DNA of 64,000 nucleotides from Beta vulgaris subsp. vulgaris (GCF_026745355.1 NC_079209.1:20661571-20725570), one strand, 5' to 3'. Counted from the first letter of the stretch, positions 22,000 to 34,199 are shown. The notes: generated by a model not told the origin, from the letters alone. Translations and numbers: made by a program.

Positions 22000-23049
22000 A
22001 TGCGAGTTGAAGGAGAACAGTCTCCAAGGAAGAGTCACTGCTGCACTAGAGCAGGAAGAACTGCTGCTGCACTAGAGCAGGAAGAACTTCGGCAACTGCA
22101 TCAAAGGAGCAGCAGCATTCACTGCAGCTTGACGAGGGTGGTACTGCCCTCCAGCAGCACCAAAAACACCACGTCATAGAGGGGAAGATTTGTGGGTTTG
22201 AAGAGACAAAAATGAAGGTTTTAGTTCGATCATTGTGACCTTAAATCAGATAAGTAAATAAAAATTGAGCTTTAACATTCATCATAGTCTAACTGTCTAA
22301 CTAGTCAATGAACTAAACAATTAGACTAGTATAACACTACCACAAACCAAACAATCATACAAGTGAGTACACTGAGAGTAGCATCAGATATGCGGTGTGC
22401 TTTAATATACTTTTACTCAAAACACTACATCATCAATTTTTCATAAACAAGATTCTAGATTTATGTATCTTTCTTAAAAAATTATACATCATCAACAAAT
22501 TCTAGCCCAATCATCTAATTTTCTAATTATATTGACATCTAGTCTTTTTAAGTACTAAAAACTGATCTTTCACACGCTACTAATCCTTCATTAGCAAGGG
22601 TTTGATAAATAAAAGTAAACGAGTTAAACACTTAATGATAACCAACTATTTGCATGAAGTGTTGTTTTTCAAGTTAATTTCATCACTATCAAATTGCACC
22701 ACCTTCTTGCTGCTAGGCTATTCTACAATTTTCAAAGGTATTTTTTTCTTGACAGATTCTTTCGCGATGAATTTGAGAAACATGAGAGAAAACAGAAAGT
22801 TCTGAAACCCTAATCACAAATATCATGAGGGAATCCAATACCAGAATGGCGAATCGAGGTGAGAGAGAAAGTTTTTCAATCAGAGAAAATCCTTAAAAAA
22901 CCAAAATAAACCTAAAATACAACAACAATGCTAAGCAGCAACAATGCTGTCAAATTATGACAGGAGATGTTTCATTCAAGCCCCAAAAAAATGAAAAAAA
23001 GAAAAGGTAGAAGTGATAACACCTTATCTTAACATGGGATGCAGTAGTA
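22000..23049. other. Non-coding part of inner CACTA
   Basis: I see no supported gene. A small duplication, GCTGCTGCACTAGAGCAGGAAGAA-like, occurs at about 22038-22090. The rest is AT-rich DNA between the hAT-like element and the captured exons. Confidence 0.4.
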
Positions 23050-24383
23050 GAATTGTAAAGATATTTGACTCTCGAATTTGCCGCAGCTCGAGAAAGTGCT
23101 TCTTTAGGACTAGAAACTACTTCATCATCTATGCTGATCGAGCTTACTCTTCAAATCATCTGGCAAAGCCTGCAGATAATAAGATATGGTAACTGGAGAC
23201 TGGAGAGAAACACATCCTAGCTAAAACCACAGAAGAGTTATATAAGAACGAATACCAAGACATCGTTTACAAGCTTCTCCAGCTGGATTTGTTCTATGTA
23301 AGTACGTGAAACATAAGAACCATCTAAACCCAGCTGCTCCGCTACAAACTTGACATATGACCGATCTCTTCCTTGAACCTTCACAAAATGACAAGCACTG
23401 AAAATCTGATAACATGACTATAAGCCTGCAACTACACAGGTCACGTAACTTTAAGAAAACATTACATTGTTACACCCAGGACAGCAGAACCTTGCAGAAG
23501 ACAACAACAAGGAATTCATATTTAAAAACCAACATTAAACAATTCTAAACTTCAACAAAATTCAAATTTGCAGAAAATCTAAAAATTAAATACCTGAAAA
23601 TGAAGGTGCTCGTATAACATTAGGCTGCATGCATAGGATCAAAAAGAGAAAAATGAGAAAATAACAATAAAAGATCTACTTAACATTAGACATATGTGGG
23701 GGTAAAGCCTCAAATTAGGTACATTAGCCTGATTTTTGAGCAAAGACTCAACAACATCTCTCATGCCATGAACAACAGCAGCTTGCAGTGGTGTTCCTAC
23801 ACGAGCATGTGTATCCACTTTTGCACCTTTTGATATGAGCAAACACAACAGATTTGTTCGTCCTACAAAGACAAGACTAGATAATTGTTACTCGCTCATG
23901 TATTCACTATATATCTTTTGTTCTCTACACTAAAATTTGTAGATCATCAATGCACATCTTGGAGCACTACTATCTTTAAATGTGTCTTAGCAAAAATTCA
24001 GAATCAAACATCTTTGCAATGTTCTTTTCTTATGCTCTTTCAAACAATGACTTTGACCACAGGATTCTGAGTATGATTGACAATCAAATACAGAGGGACA
24101 ACTAATAATATCCACAACCTATTGCAACCACAACTGGTATAGGTGTACCAAACATAGGTACCAGTTTGTTGTTTTGAAGGATTAAGCACCAGATTTTTAT
24201 ACAAAAACATATATGGATGGATGTGATTATGTGATTGTTTTATCGACATACCTCTTTTTGTAGCATAATGTAATGGGGTAAATCCCTTATCCATAGCCAT
24301 ATTACAGTCTGCTCCGTGATCAAGGAGATAAGCAGAAGTACCATAATCCTCCTCCAAAGTGGATATATGTAATGGAGTATCTC
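23050..24383 (-). pseudogene. Captured ankyrin-repeat gene fragment in CACTA
   Basis: A minus-strand exon at 24383-24252 lies between a TTTTTTAG acceptor and a GTATGTCG donor. It encodes GDTPLHISTLEEDYGTSAYL and then LLDHGADCNMAMDKGFTPLHY, canonical ankyrin repeats (xTPLHxA, LLxxGAD). A second exon, about 23863-23702, after TTTGTAG, encodes LLISKGAKVDTHARVGTPLQ and AAVVHGMRDVVESLLKNQAN, another repeat. Open segments at about 23415-23221 and 23160-23050 may be further exons but have no clear domain. An ATG-led segment near 25388-25312 could be a first exon. The exons look host-derived and spliced, with no matching gene nearby. Whether this fragment is expressed is unknown. Confidence 0.7.
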
Positions 24384-24419
24384 CTAAAAAATGGACAAAT
24401 TAACTCTTTAATCAATATT

Positions 24420-25619
24420 GACAAAGGTTACCTACACATACTTTGCTTGTAAAACATGAAACTATTTGGATGAAAGGCAGAAATCCTAAACTATTTAATA
24501 AATTTGTTGTTCCTCTTTATCCAAAAACAAACACTAAGAAATCTTTTTCCGCCCAACCAAACATTCTTTCCAGGAGAGTAACATCATACAATCAAGAAGT
24601 CTGCTACCGAACACTAATCTATGTTAAATCCATGCTCACCATCACAGTTGTCCAATAATTCAGTTGGTTGTCTCTCCAATTTTGACAGCACCTTCTGTCA
24701 AACCTTAAGCAGTCAGCGAGTGTAGCTAAATTCTATAATTTGTCTACCATATACATATCAAGAAAACGCCAAGTTCATAGGAAACATAAATACATGTGAA
24801 ATAGATTGCTCCAGCAAGGAAGCAACTATGTTAACCATAAGTCCATAACCTTGACAAAGATCAACTTAAACTAATCCTATTGACCTATTTACTCGTGCTT
24901 CTGCAACTAGTCACCAATTGTAGCTAAATTCTTTAGTTTGTCTACCATATACATATTAATAAAATGCCAGTTTCATAGGAACCATAGATTCATGTGAAAG
25001 TATGCTCTAGCAAAGCAGCAACTATGTTAACCATAACCTTGACAAATATCAACTCTAACTAATCCTATTTACTAACATACTAACATAAATCCAAAACATT
25101 AAACAAAAAAAATATCAACATAAGAAATGAAAAATAAAAACAGATTGAACAATTTCATAACAAAGAAATTCCAGATCGAACAGCGAAAATTGAAAAAACT
25201 CAGACTATAATTTTGCAAAAAAAAAAAAAACTGGATTCAATTTCTCTGCATGCAGAATAGAAATGGAGAGGGTGGCGGCGTTGCGCAGCAAGGGCGGTGG
25301 AGGGTTAGTACCTGAAACCGTCTATGTGGATCGAGGTGGAAGATTCGGCACCGAAAATAAGGGTTTGGGAGGGGAAATCTAGTTTCATGTTGATGTTGTT
25401 GGAAAGGGAGGCAGAGATTATGGAATGCAAGAGAGTTGAAAGCTACGGGAGGAGAGAGAAAATGGGGGGAGGAGGTTAGAGAGAGGAATGACGACGGAAA
25501 GGAATGACAATAGAGTAGATAAAAGAAACTAGAGAGGAGAGTAAAGGTAGAGGAGGATGCAGCGGTGGGAGGTTTTAATTTATAAATTAGGAGGGAACGA
25601 GGGTAAATTAAAAAAAATC
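24420..25619. other. Intron-like and 5'-like DNA of the captured gene
   Basis: AT-rich DNA with a duplicated segment: a block around TAGCTAAATTCT and GTCTACCATATACATAT occurs at about 24725-24780 and again at 24917-24970. From 25255 to 25560 GC content and purines rise (GGAGAGAGGA words), as in a plant promoter/5' UTR. This is consistent with the start of the captured minus-strand gene. No complete CDS is supported. Confidence 0.4.
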
Positions 25620-25793
25620 ACAAATGCTCGGGTTGTTTAGACAAACGAAGCATTTGACACATCAAATGCTCCGGTTGACTAATCAACCCAATCATTTGTG
25701 AATTTTTAAATTAAAATTTTCACAAATGTTCGGGTTGATTAGTTAACCGAAGCATTTGATAAGTAGCAAAAGCAGTTTTTTCCACTAGTGTTT

Positions 25794-25925
25794 GTTTATT
25801 TTGATTAATGTTCTTGGATACTTCTCTTTGTTTATTTTGATTAATGTTCTTGTATACTTCTCTTTGTTTTGATTAATGTTCTTGTATACTTCTCTTTGTT
25901 TTGATTAATGTTCTTGTATTTTCAG
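25794..25925 (+). repeat. Tandem repeat in outer CACTA
   Basis: Four units of about 30-45 bp built on TTTTGATTAATGTTCTTG followed by TATACTTCTC. The unit is also seen singly on the other side of the inner CACTA (about 17570-17630), confirming that both flanks belong to one element. Confidence 0.85.
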
Positions 25926-26107
25926 ATCTATAATTTCTTCTCTTCTATATATTAGTTTTTGTTCCTTTTTTTCATTTTCGTTTCATTCTTTTTTTGTTTT
26001 GGGTTTATTATTTTCATTTTCGTTTCGTTTCTCTTCTCTTCTGTTTAATTTCAGAAAATGCGAGATTATGAGTAAAAAAATGTAAAAAAAAAATTTTTTT
26101 TTTTTGG

Positions 26108-26246
26108 TAGGAAGGGCTGCGCTTTTTAGGTAAAAGCGCAGCCCTTCTAGCTATAGCGCAACCCTACTTAAAATGTGAAGGGCTGCTATTGAAAGGGCTG
26201 CTGTCAAAAAGCGCAGCCCTACCTGCCTTTTTCAGCGCAGCCCTTC
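26108..26246. repeat. Right subterminal hairpin array of outer CACTA
   Basis: Four or five copies of GGGCTGCGC or GCGCAGCCC, more degenerate than the left array. They end 18 bp before the CACTAGTG terminus. Confidence 0.85.
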
Positions 26247-26399
26247 TTCATTTTTCCACTAGTGATGGTTATAAACCTTTACACTCCCTATTATTATTTC
26301 AATGTGAGACAAGAGACTCCAAAAGACTCTTCACATTCTTTTGAAGCAAACTCTTGAGTTTCTTTAAAAAATCTTTATAAACTCCAACAATCCCCCACA

Positions 26400-27010
26400 T
26401 GATTCAAAAGAAAAAATCATGAAGAAACAAGGCTGAAAACAGATGATATGGGCAATAGATACTGAGTTTTGAAGTATCAATGTCTTATGGACTTGAATTG
26501 ACACTCAGTGCATACAAATATGTCTTACTTTTGTAAGAGATAGATTCCTCTTTGAACCTTTTCACGAAGTTAGCAAAGCATAGTTGCGCACTCAAGCTTT
26601 TTCAAATCAAGAGACATTCTCGCAAATATAATATAGGTGCCCCACAATTGACCTGGATTCTCATGAATGCTTGCGTAACCCCCACATTCACATAGGTAAG
26701 TTCATCAAGTTTGTACTGTAACAAACCACCTCAAATAAGGCTATGAACTTATTAAGAGCTTTATGTTTAACCTTACACATAGCACAGTAGATTAAAACAA
26801 AATACTACATCAGTTTTATTAATAGGAATGGTAGTAGTACACAGTAACTTGAGCTCTTTTGTGATTTCGTTTGACCCTTTGAACTTAGGAATTCCTAAAA
26901 AGGGTATCCATCACAATTCACTCCACAATAGGATTTAAACCCATTCCTTGCGCTGACTCCAGCACCATTTTTCTACAAAGGCCTTTGGTGAGAGGATCAG
27001 CAATATTCCT
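26400..27010 (-). other. 3' untranslated part of the copia element
   Basis: Lies between the RNase H coding region and the polypurine tract on the minus strand. Remnants of the RNase H C-terminus can be read at about 27010-26900 (WCWSQRKEWV-like), so the frame ended close to 26930. Nothing else is supported. Confidence 0.5.
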
Positions 27011-28330
27011 CTATGATTTTACATACTCGAGTGACAACACATTATTTCTAATTAGATTTCTAACTATGGCATGCCTTAAGCGAATATGCCTTCTCTTTCC
27101 ATTATAGGCTTGATTATTCGCTACCCCAATTGCTGCTTGCGAGTCACACCGCATAGAAACTGATGGAGCTGGCTTCCCCCACAATGGAATATCAGCAAGC
27201 AAACTCCTTATCCATTCAGCTTCTTGACCTGCCAATTCTAAAGCAATAAAATCATATTCCATTGTAGATTTGGCAATGCATGTTTGTTTTGATGATTTCC
27301 ATGATATAGGTCCTCCAGCAAGAGTGAAAACATAACCGCTAGTGGATTAAATCTCATAGTTATCCGACACCCAATTAGCATCACAAAACCTTCAAGAACA
27401 CAAGGTGTCCTTTGATAATGTAGACCCCAATTGGTAGTGCCTTTTAGATACTTCAACAATCTAATCAAGGCAACCCAGTGCTCCCAATTAGGATTGTGAG
27501 TATACCTGCTCAATCTACTAACAACATAAGCTATATCAGGTCTAGTATAATTCATCAAGAACATTACACTACCAATTATTTTTGCATATTGTTCTTGTAA
27601 TACTATCACCTTTATTCTTTTTCAAATGAATACTAGAATCATATGGGGTTTTCAAGGAACACAATCAAATTGATCAAACTTCTTTAATATTTTTCAATAT
27701 AATGAGATTGATTTAAAGATATCCCATATGAAGTTCTAGTAATCTTTATTCCAAGAATAACATCGCCTCTCCTAAATCCTTCATTCAAAGCAAGAATTTA
27801 GGAAACTCTTAGTTGCATTTACTACGTCTATATTGGTCCCAAAGATCAACATATCATCCACATATAGACATATGAAAACACAACCAAGTTCATCAAATTT
27901 GGAATAAATACAAGCATCAGAATCATTTACCAAAAAACCATTTGAAGTAATAGTTTGATGAAATTTATCATACCATTGTTTTGGTGCTTGTTTTAAACCA
28001 TACAAAGATCTAATAAGCTTGCATACCTTGTCCTCTTGACCATTTCCTTCAGGTTGCTTCATATAGATCTCCTCATTTAACTCACCATTCAAAAATGCAG
28101 TTTTCACATCCATTTGATGCACAATTAAATCATGAATAGATGCAAGTGCAATTAAAGCTCTAATGGTGGCTACCTTGGTCACAGGAGAATAAGTATCAAA
28201 GTAATCTAACCCTTGTTTTTGGCGATGCCCTCCAACTATAAGTCTAGCCTTATACTGTCTAAAGACCCATCAGGCTTGCATTTCTTTGTAAAATCCACCT
28301 ATGCTTAAGCCTTACAACCTCTAGGAAGGT
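27011..28330 (-). pseudogene. Copia reverse transcriptase and RNase H (broken)
   Basis: The segment 28182-27781 has the copia reverse transcriptase core: HQMDVKTAFLNGELNEEIYM, LIRSLYGLKQAPKQWYDKF, SDACIYSK and the catalytic CLYVDDMLIF. Upstream, at 28330-28200, weaker matches to the start of the domain remain. After a shift, 27609-27238 carries [20 protein letters not shown] and the RNase H start. 27262-27011 carries [32 protein letters not shown] and [13 protein letters not shown], typical of the copia RNase H end. At least three frame changes separate these parts. The element would have needed them in one Gag-Pol frame. Confidence 0.92.
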
Positions 28331-28945
28331 CTGACAAATCCAATGTTATTACTCATAATAGACTCTATTTCACTGTTAATAGCCTCTAACCAAAAACTTG
28401 AGTCTACCGATCTCATGGCCTCAGCATAGGTTCTCGGGTTCTCTTCTAACACAAAAGCATTGATATCTTGCTCATCTAAGCACTCTTCTTCAGCTAGAAA
28501 GGTAGTAATAAAATCAGGTCCGAAACTAGACTCAGTTCTAGCTCTCTTACTCCTTCTAGGTTTAAGTTCTCACTAGATGATGCAATGTCATGATGCAAAA
28601 TAGAAGAAGATGCAGCAGGCAAGCATGATTGTAAACTAACTTTCATAGTTAAAAACATGCTCAAAAAATTCAACATCTCTTGACTCTCTAATAGGACCAA
28701 AACCAGATGCATCCTTAAGAATGAGTCTATATGTAACACTATTAGACGCATAACCAATAAAAATACCATCTACAATCTTAGGTCCAATTTTACTCCTTTG
28801 GAATTCAGGAAGTCCTATCTTCCCCAAACACCCCCACACTTTGAGGTATCCCAAATTCGGCTTGAAGCCTTTCCACAATTCATAGGGAGTCTTATCTAAC
28901 TTCTTATGGGGAACTCGATTAAGGACATAATAAGTAGAAAGGATA
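28331..28945 (-). pseudogene. Copia integrase C-terminal part
   Basis: Starting at the insertion point, the minus strand reads LSTYYVLNRVPHKKLDKTPY, then WKGFKPNLGYLKVWGCLGKI and GPKIVDGIFIGYASNSVTYR, the conserved GKKT-P/ELW and VFG-C/FxGY blocks at the end of the copia integrase core. A variable Ser-rich linker to reverse transcriptase follows (28769-28494) in another frame. The N-terminal half of the same integrase is at 60709-61652, displaced by the SIRE-like insertion. Confidence 0.9.
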
Positions 28946-30283
28946 GTGTTATTTCACTAGGAACACTACAAGAGGGGGGTGAATTGTATGTGTAGAAATA
29001 AATGTAACTTTTTACGGAAATTCAAACTTAAACAAATAAATAAGCTAAAGGAACACAAGGGATTTTTACAAGGAAAAACTTCTTGGGCCCAACAAGAAGA
29101 AACAACCTCGACCACTAGGGATTTTAAACTCAACTCTTTCACTAATTAGGCCAAATAACTTTGTTACAACCTAATTCTACTCACGACCCTCACCTTGAGT
29201 TCCTAAACTCAAGTTCCTGAACCATTGTTCCCTCAACAGCAGTTCCTCTTAACTTCACTCGAAGTTTTCTCACTTTTACTTGCTTTACTCAAAGCTTCTC
29301 TCTTACAAACTTCACTCAAAGTCCCTTACCCAAAAACCAAAATACAATTAATCGAATAAGCTTAGTGGAATTAGAGTAAGAAAGCAAAGAACAAATGGTT
29401 TTATGAGAGAATGAAGGCACTGACACTTTAATTAGTTAAACTCACTAAATCACTTAGTCAGACACATTTAGAAATTAATTAAACATTAATATTTATAGTG
29501 GTAGTAATTTAGAACGTGGGATTTAAAACATGTATTTGTGAAAAACCATTATCCCATGATGTTCCTTACTCGAGGAACACGTTCCTCAAACATCCCATGA
29601 TCCCATGATCACTGTTAAGTGGGATGTTTTAGTTACTGCCCCTTAATTTTAGCAACCACTTTAAGCATTACTCGAAAATCTGGTTTAATTAAAAACATAT
29701 TAATTATTAAATTTGAAATTAAATCATTTTAATAAAAATATTATATTTAAATTACTTCCGTAAAAATAAAAAAATATTTTTATTATCTTTGGAAAAATAA
29801 AATCTTTTCCTTAAAAAGATTTTCCATAAATCAGATTTTTCCTTAAATGAAACGGTTACCTACATTATAGGCATAATTTTCTCAACTGCCATCAATGTAC
29901 CGTTGTAATGCTTCAACCTAAGTCTAGTTCCTTTTAATTGTTAGTTCTTTTACCTTATAAGTTTAGCGCCAATTCGTCTGTTCCTTACCAAGGAACAAAC
30001 TATCATTCTCATCAAAACTGCCATAGTTCCTTACCATCTTTACTCGTTCCTTTACAATGGAACTAGAAATAAAAAGCCTCTTTAGTCTTTTGCTCCAATG
30101 CTGCTCTGTATCAAATAGAGAAACATCTTCACTTAGTCTTCAAAATCCAAACTTGATTTCTTCCTCGACTTAGTATTCTCTTTGTTCTTTCAATATACCT
30201 TGAAATTCACTCACTTAACAACTTTTAGTCCAGTTTAGTTTGCATCTTTGTTCCTTTGTCATCATCAAAACTAGGGTTCAACA
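28946..30283 (-). repeat. 3' LTR of SIRE-like element
   Basis: 1338 bp, collinear with 48392-49475 joined to 60430-60708, with few mismatches and small indels. A TATA box (TATAAATA on the minus strand, 29490-29497) is followed by the presumed R/U5 region. The polypurine tract AAAAAGGGGGAAAT (minus strand, 30284-30297) abuts its 5' end. Confidence 0.9.
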
Positions 30284-30297
30284 ATTTCCCCCTTTTT

Positions 30298-30828
30298 GAT
30301 GATGACAACAAAGGTACAAACTAAGGAAATAACAAATAACATAAGCGAATGAAAAAGACAAAATAATAAAGTAAGAAATGAAAAAACAAGATTAAGTATC
30401 TTGATTTTGATGTTTCATTTACCTCTTGAATTAAAATACTTAATTTAGATTTTTCATTTACCTTTATCTATGTAATTTTATTTTATTTTTATTTATTTAG
30501 TTAGTAGTTTGTTCCATAATCTTTTTCCCCCTTTGTCATCGTCAAAAAGATCAAACTCTGCGTGATTTCATGAATAGTGATCAAGACCTTGAGACCATTA
30601 ACAAGCACCATAAAAATGGTTAAATTAGGATATGCAAAGGTTAGACTAGCTCAAACATCAATCACACAATACTAGCCATTCCAAGTAAGAAATTATGCAC
30701 ATAAGTCACAAACGAAGACAAAAAATAGCTAAAGTCATGTATTTATAGCACTTGTTCCGTAAAGTACAAAAAGAGACAAAGAAAAAAAATAAAGCTAAGT
30801 TGTCTTGTTCCTTGAAGAGAAACAAGAA
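30298..30828 (-). other. 3' untranslated region of SIRE-like element
   Basis: AT-rich DNA between the second ORF and the polypurine tract. Contains another purine/pyrimidine run CTTTTTCCCCCTTTGTCATC near 30520-30540, similar to the polypurine-tract region. No ORF. Confidence 0.5.
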
Positions 30829-32347
30829 CTAAGTACTAGGAAGGGAAGGGGAATGGTGTTCCTCAACAACTTCTTCTTCAACCACATCTTCCAACTTCTT
30901 CATCACCTCTCCATGGTGGCCATCAAGTTGCTGCTTCAAACTCTCAATGGCTTGGGCCATTGTCTCCATCTTCTTTTGTTGGTAAATCACCGTATCACTA
31001 AGAACTTTCATTAAAACCATCATCTTATCAGTTTTGGCATCTAAAGTCCGGTGGAGGGAATTATAAAACTTAATCATGTGTTGTGCAAGAAGACATACTT
31101 CATTTACCGAGCCACAATCATCTGAAGGAACTTTTTCCTCTCCCTTAGAACCAGAGGCAGTAGGTGATTTTGGTGGAGGAACTGGGGTGGTTTCTTGTGA
31201 AGGACCAGCTGTTCCTGGAAGAGAAACAAATGGGGAAGTGTTAGCGTAAATGGGAGGAAGAAAAGGTGGTGGTGGTGGAAGATCAGTAGAGGTGGCGGAG
31301 AAAGGATTAGGGGTAGTCATCTTAACCTTTAATTGTTCAAAACTAGAAGGAACAGAGAAGGATGAGGGAGAGGAAGAGAGTATAGTGTGGGGAAGAGAGA
31401 TTTTTGGTGAGGGTGGAGGAGTTTGTTCCTTAGGAGAGTTATGGTCATATTCCTCTACATCAGATAGGACTAAAGGAGAGTCCTTGTTGGATGGAACAGG
31501 GGCAGTTTGAGCAACTTTCAATCTAGAGCTCTGCCTAACTCTTTCAGGAACAGGAGGGGTAGGCTTTTTAGCTATTGTTTTGCGCCTCTTGGGTTTCTCT
31601 TCCTTTGGTTCTGTGGGGGCAGGAACTTATTCCTCCAGACTGACTTAAGCCAGTTCTTCTTCTACTTCCCTAGGCAATTTTCTCTTGTTAGAGGAACTGA
31701 GAGCAATTCTCCCTTGAGTCAACACTCCCTCATGCATAGAGAGACCCAAACCGTGTAATGTTTTTTCATTGAGAATATTTCCTTGCTTTATTCCTAATGT
31801 AGGTCATTTAGTTGTTTTTACTTTAAAGTGATGAAGTAGAGAAGTAATTAAAGCTCCATAGCCAACAACACAAATATTTTCAATGCAATGAGTGAGATGT
31901 TGGATAAAGAGAGAAGGAAAGTTTATTTGAAGGTGGTGGTCAAGGCAAAACATGTAACACATATCCGAGGAATGAGTGCTCTCCAAACCAGGTTAAACAG
32001 AATTTTGTGGACAGGAGAGAGAAGGTTATGGTTGATTTTGTTTTGGCCAACAGTTCCCCCAAAAGATTCAACAATCTTGTATTGGGGAAAATTGGGAAAG
32101 GACACAGTTCCTTTCCTCTTAAAATACACATCAGTTCCTTTGCAAGAAACTTCCCAAATTTTTGCCAAGGTTTCTTTAGAAAATTTTATTTTCTTCCCCC
32201 TTACTTCAGTAGTACAAATTCCATCAGTGTTGTTGAAATTTGCACAAAATTCATCCATAGCTAAAGGAACTAAGGCATTAATAAATGCGGTTTCAAACAG
32301 GTATTCCATACCCTATTCCTTTAGGATGTCGGTTAATTCATTGAATT
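30829..32347 (-). pseudogene. Second ORF of SIRE-like element, C-terminal part
   Basis: Downstream of gag, this ORF continues the segment 46300-46072 after the CACTA insertion; the frame is kept across the target site but for one TAG nearby. The part at 32309-31923 (FETAFINALVPLAMDEFCAN, KFSKETLAKIWEVSCKG, LLSPVHKILFNLVWRALIPR) resembles the 'putative plant transposon protein' domain found in plant retroelement ORFs. Then follow a Lys/Arg-rich stretch (about 31640-31530, KPKRRKTIAKK), a Pro/Ser-rich linker (31521-31130) and a C-terminal coiled coil (about 31010-30850, KMETMAQAIESLKQQLDGHH). Function is unknown; a nucleic-acid-binding or chromatin-directed role is only a guess. Confidence 0.6.
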
Positions 32348-32364
32348 CACTACTACAAAAGGAG

Positions 32365-32605
32365 TGTTATCGCGACGCTTTTTAACCCATTTGGCGACGC
32401 CAAAAAGCGTCGCTAAATTTGCTTGCGACGCTTTCTAAAAGCGTCGCGTCAATTGAGTAGGTATTTTACGACACGTAAAAGCGTCGCCATTCTCGACGCC
32501 TAACATAGTCCCCAATTGTCTCGTCGCGTAAAAGCGTCACCGTTCCCGTTGACTCGCAGCACCTTGCTGCCTCTAAATCTGGACGCTTTTTGGCGTCGTT
32601 AAAAG
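32365..32605. repeat. Left subterminal repeats of large CACTA
   Basis: Repeated AAAAGCGTCGC / GCGACGCTTTT words in both orientations, at least eight in 240 bp. The right counterpart lies at 45935-46045 (GACGCTTTTAAGCGT, GACGCTTAAAAGCGTCG). Confidence 0.85.
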
Positions 32606-32694
32606 AGAAGTTGGATTTAAATTTTAATATTTAATTATTTGGCAAAATTTCATGATGACTATAAAATGTATTTTCGTTTTTGTAGTCCCTTTTG

Positions 32695-32860
32695 CTATTT
32701 TTCCGAATATATATAATATATAATATAAATATATATATATAGATATATATATATTATCACACACATATATATGTACGTATATTTACTCTAGAATAAATTA
32801 TAACAAACATTATAAACTTGAAGATATATATATATATATATATATTAAGGTAAAAAAAAA
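32695..32860. repeat. (TA)n-rich low-complexity tract
   Basis: Long runs of ATATATAT with short interruptions. A similar run lies at 34975-35001. No function is supported. Confidence 0.8.
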
Positions 32861-34199
32861 ATACTTTGATCAATATATTATAAATGTAAATATACTAAGA
32901 TAACTAAAATCCCTACAAACATAATTGCAAATTGTATGTCGTAGTTAAGTCTAGCTAATTAATAAAAATATCCAAAGTGAAGTAACCTTGAAAATAAGCT
33001 AACTAATAAGATCTAGCGCGCTAGTAAAATAGATGACGATACGATAGTAGCTACTTTGAAGCCATCCGTTCTTGATCTTTTGCACCTTCATTATTTTCGA
33101 GTACCTTAAAAAGAGAAAAAAAAAGACAATATAATCAGTACGATAGTAATGATTGATGTCAAATTAAAGAAGAAAATAATGTATCTGGCTGATAAAAAAG
33201 ATGAAGGTTGTGAAAAGTGACCAGGTAGAGAGATGATTATGGCAAAGTGTGCAGAGCGCCATGAGATGACCTTAAAAGCATCACATGGAAAGTCCAGCAC
33301 CATCATTCGTGTTTCTTACCACTCCACTCTCGTTTCATTTAATGTTCAGGCATCACTATATATGAATTTCTACTCATTCCATGTCTTAAACTTTCTAATT
33401 ACTAAATAAAGAAGAATCACATAAGAGTGCATAGCTCTAGAGAAGAATAAAGAAGAAACAAAGACAACAAAAGAACTCAAGTCTCATGAGATAAGCTGTC
33501 TCCATCTACAGGCGCTAGCAAAATCAATTTCCATATCAAAATTCTCCAACTTCATAAACATTACCCTCCTAGAATAACATCAAACTACTGTTTCATCCCT
33601 TAGGAAAAACAGTAACATGTTTAGATCAAGTGACATCCAGCATATCAGTAAGGCCATTCACATGTCCTAAACTTCATTAAGCTGTCAGCATCCCTGGCCA
33701 TCATTATAAACATTAGACACCCTAAAAAAACCAAGCTGTTGACTCCCAGTTTGTGTATTATCCCAATTGGTGGCAGGAGAAATGAGAGACTGCAAACGGA
33801 ATTAACTCAAATCCATTTCAAAAACAGAAAAATAAAAAACTCACTTAGATAGCCACATATTTGTTTCAATATACTGTCATGTAATACTACAAACTAAAGA
33901 TAAAATTAAAACAGATAGATGGGTGCGTGTTCACAGATTTGCAGCCAATAATTCTCAATCCTCTTCAGTATAAACAAGAGTAAAGTAAATGCTGCGTGCA
34001 ACCGCCTCGAAAGGTTCAGATCAGAAGAATGATCATGTAAAACTCAAGCAACTTATCAATGTTGATGTCAAAGAAGAAAATAATGTATCTGATAAAAAAG
34101 ATAAAGGTTATAGTACTAGGGCTGTACTCTGGGCAGAAACTTTCTTGCTTGGTACATTAGCTCATTCATAAGGAAGGGGAATTTAGATAAAGTTTGAAA

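Larger units (their letters stand above)
17636..25790. mobile_element. Inner CACTA element (ATGCTCCGGTT family) with captured gene fragments
   Basis: Ends CACTAGTAGAAAAAAC at 17636 and GTTTTTTCCACTAGTG at 25790, flanked by TTT on both sides (17633-17635 and 25791-25793). Subterminal repeats CAAATGCTCCGGTTG, in both orientations, fill 17655-17810 and 25620-25770. This unit differs from that of the outer CACTA, so it is a different family. No TNP2 or TNP1 gene is visible. Instead there are ankyrin-repeat exons (minus strand) and a hAT-like insertion. At 8.2 kb it looks like a non-autonomous carrier of host sequence. Confidence 0.9.
16974..26264. mobile_element. Short non-autonomous CACTA element (GGGCTGCGC family), split
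   Basis: Ends CACTAGGGGAAAAAAAACAG at 16974 and ...TTTTTCCACTAGTG at 26264, with the 3-bp target duplication ATG on both sides (16971-16973 and 26265-26267). Without the inner CACTA (17636-25790) only about 1.1 kb remains, consisting of subterminal hairpin repeats and non-coding DNA. It carries no transposase and must have been moved by a relative. The same family ends at 577. It is inserted in the copia 3' LTR. Confidence 0.92.
16463..26389 (-). repeat. 3' LTR of the copia element, split by CACTA elements
   Basis: Two parts, 16463-16973 and 26268-26389 (about 633 bp together), are separated by the CACTA element 16974-26264 and its ATG duplication. On the minus strand the LTR starts TGTTGGAGTTTATAAAG at 26389 and ends at 16463 (...CTACA). 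A TATA box (TATAAATA, minus strand, 16736-16743) is shared with the right LTR (62465-62472). The purine-rich GTGGGGGATT just outside (26390-26399, minus strand) is the polypurine tract. Similarity to 62452-62916 is clear at both ends of that block but the middle differs. Confidence 0.88.

Noticed and set aside
26400..28945. A separate small copia element between the outer CACTA and 28946
   Set aside because: Its integrase stops exactly at the SIRE-like LTR and resumes at 60709, and the outer LTRs share TTGGG, so it is one element with 60709-62916.
32695..32860. AT-rich tract as a possible replication origin or matrix attachment site
   Set aside because: It is plain (TA)n microsatellite inside a CACTA element, with no supporting motif.
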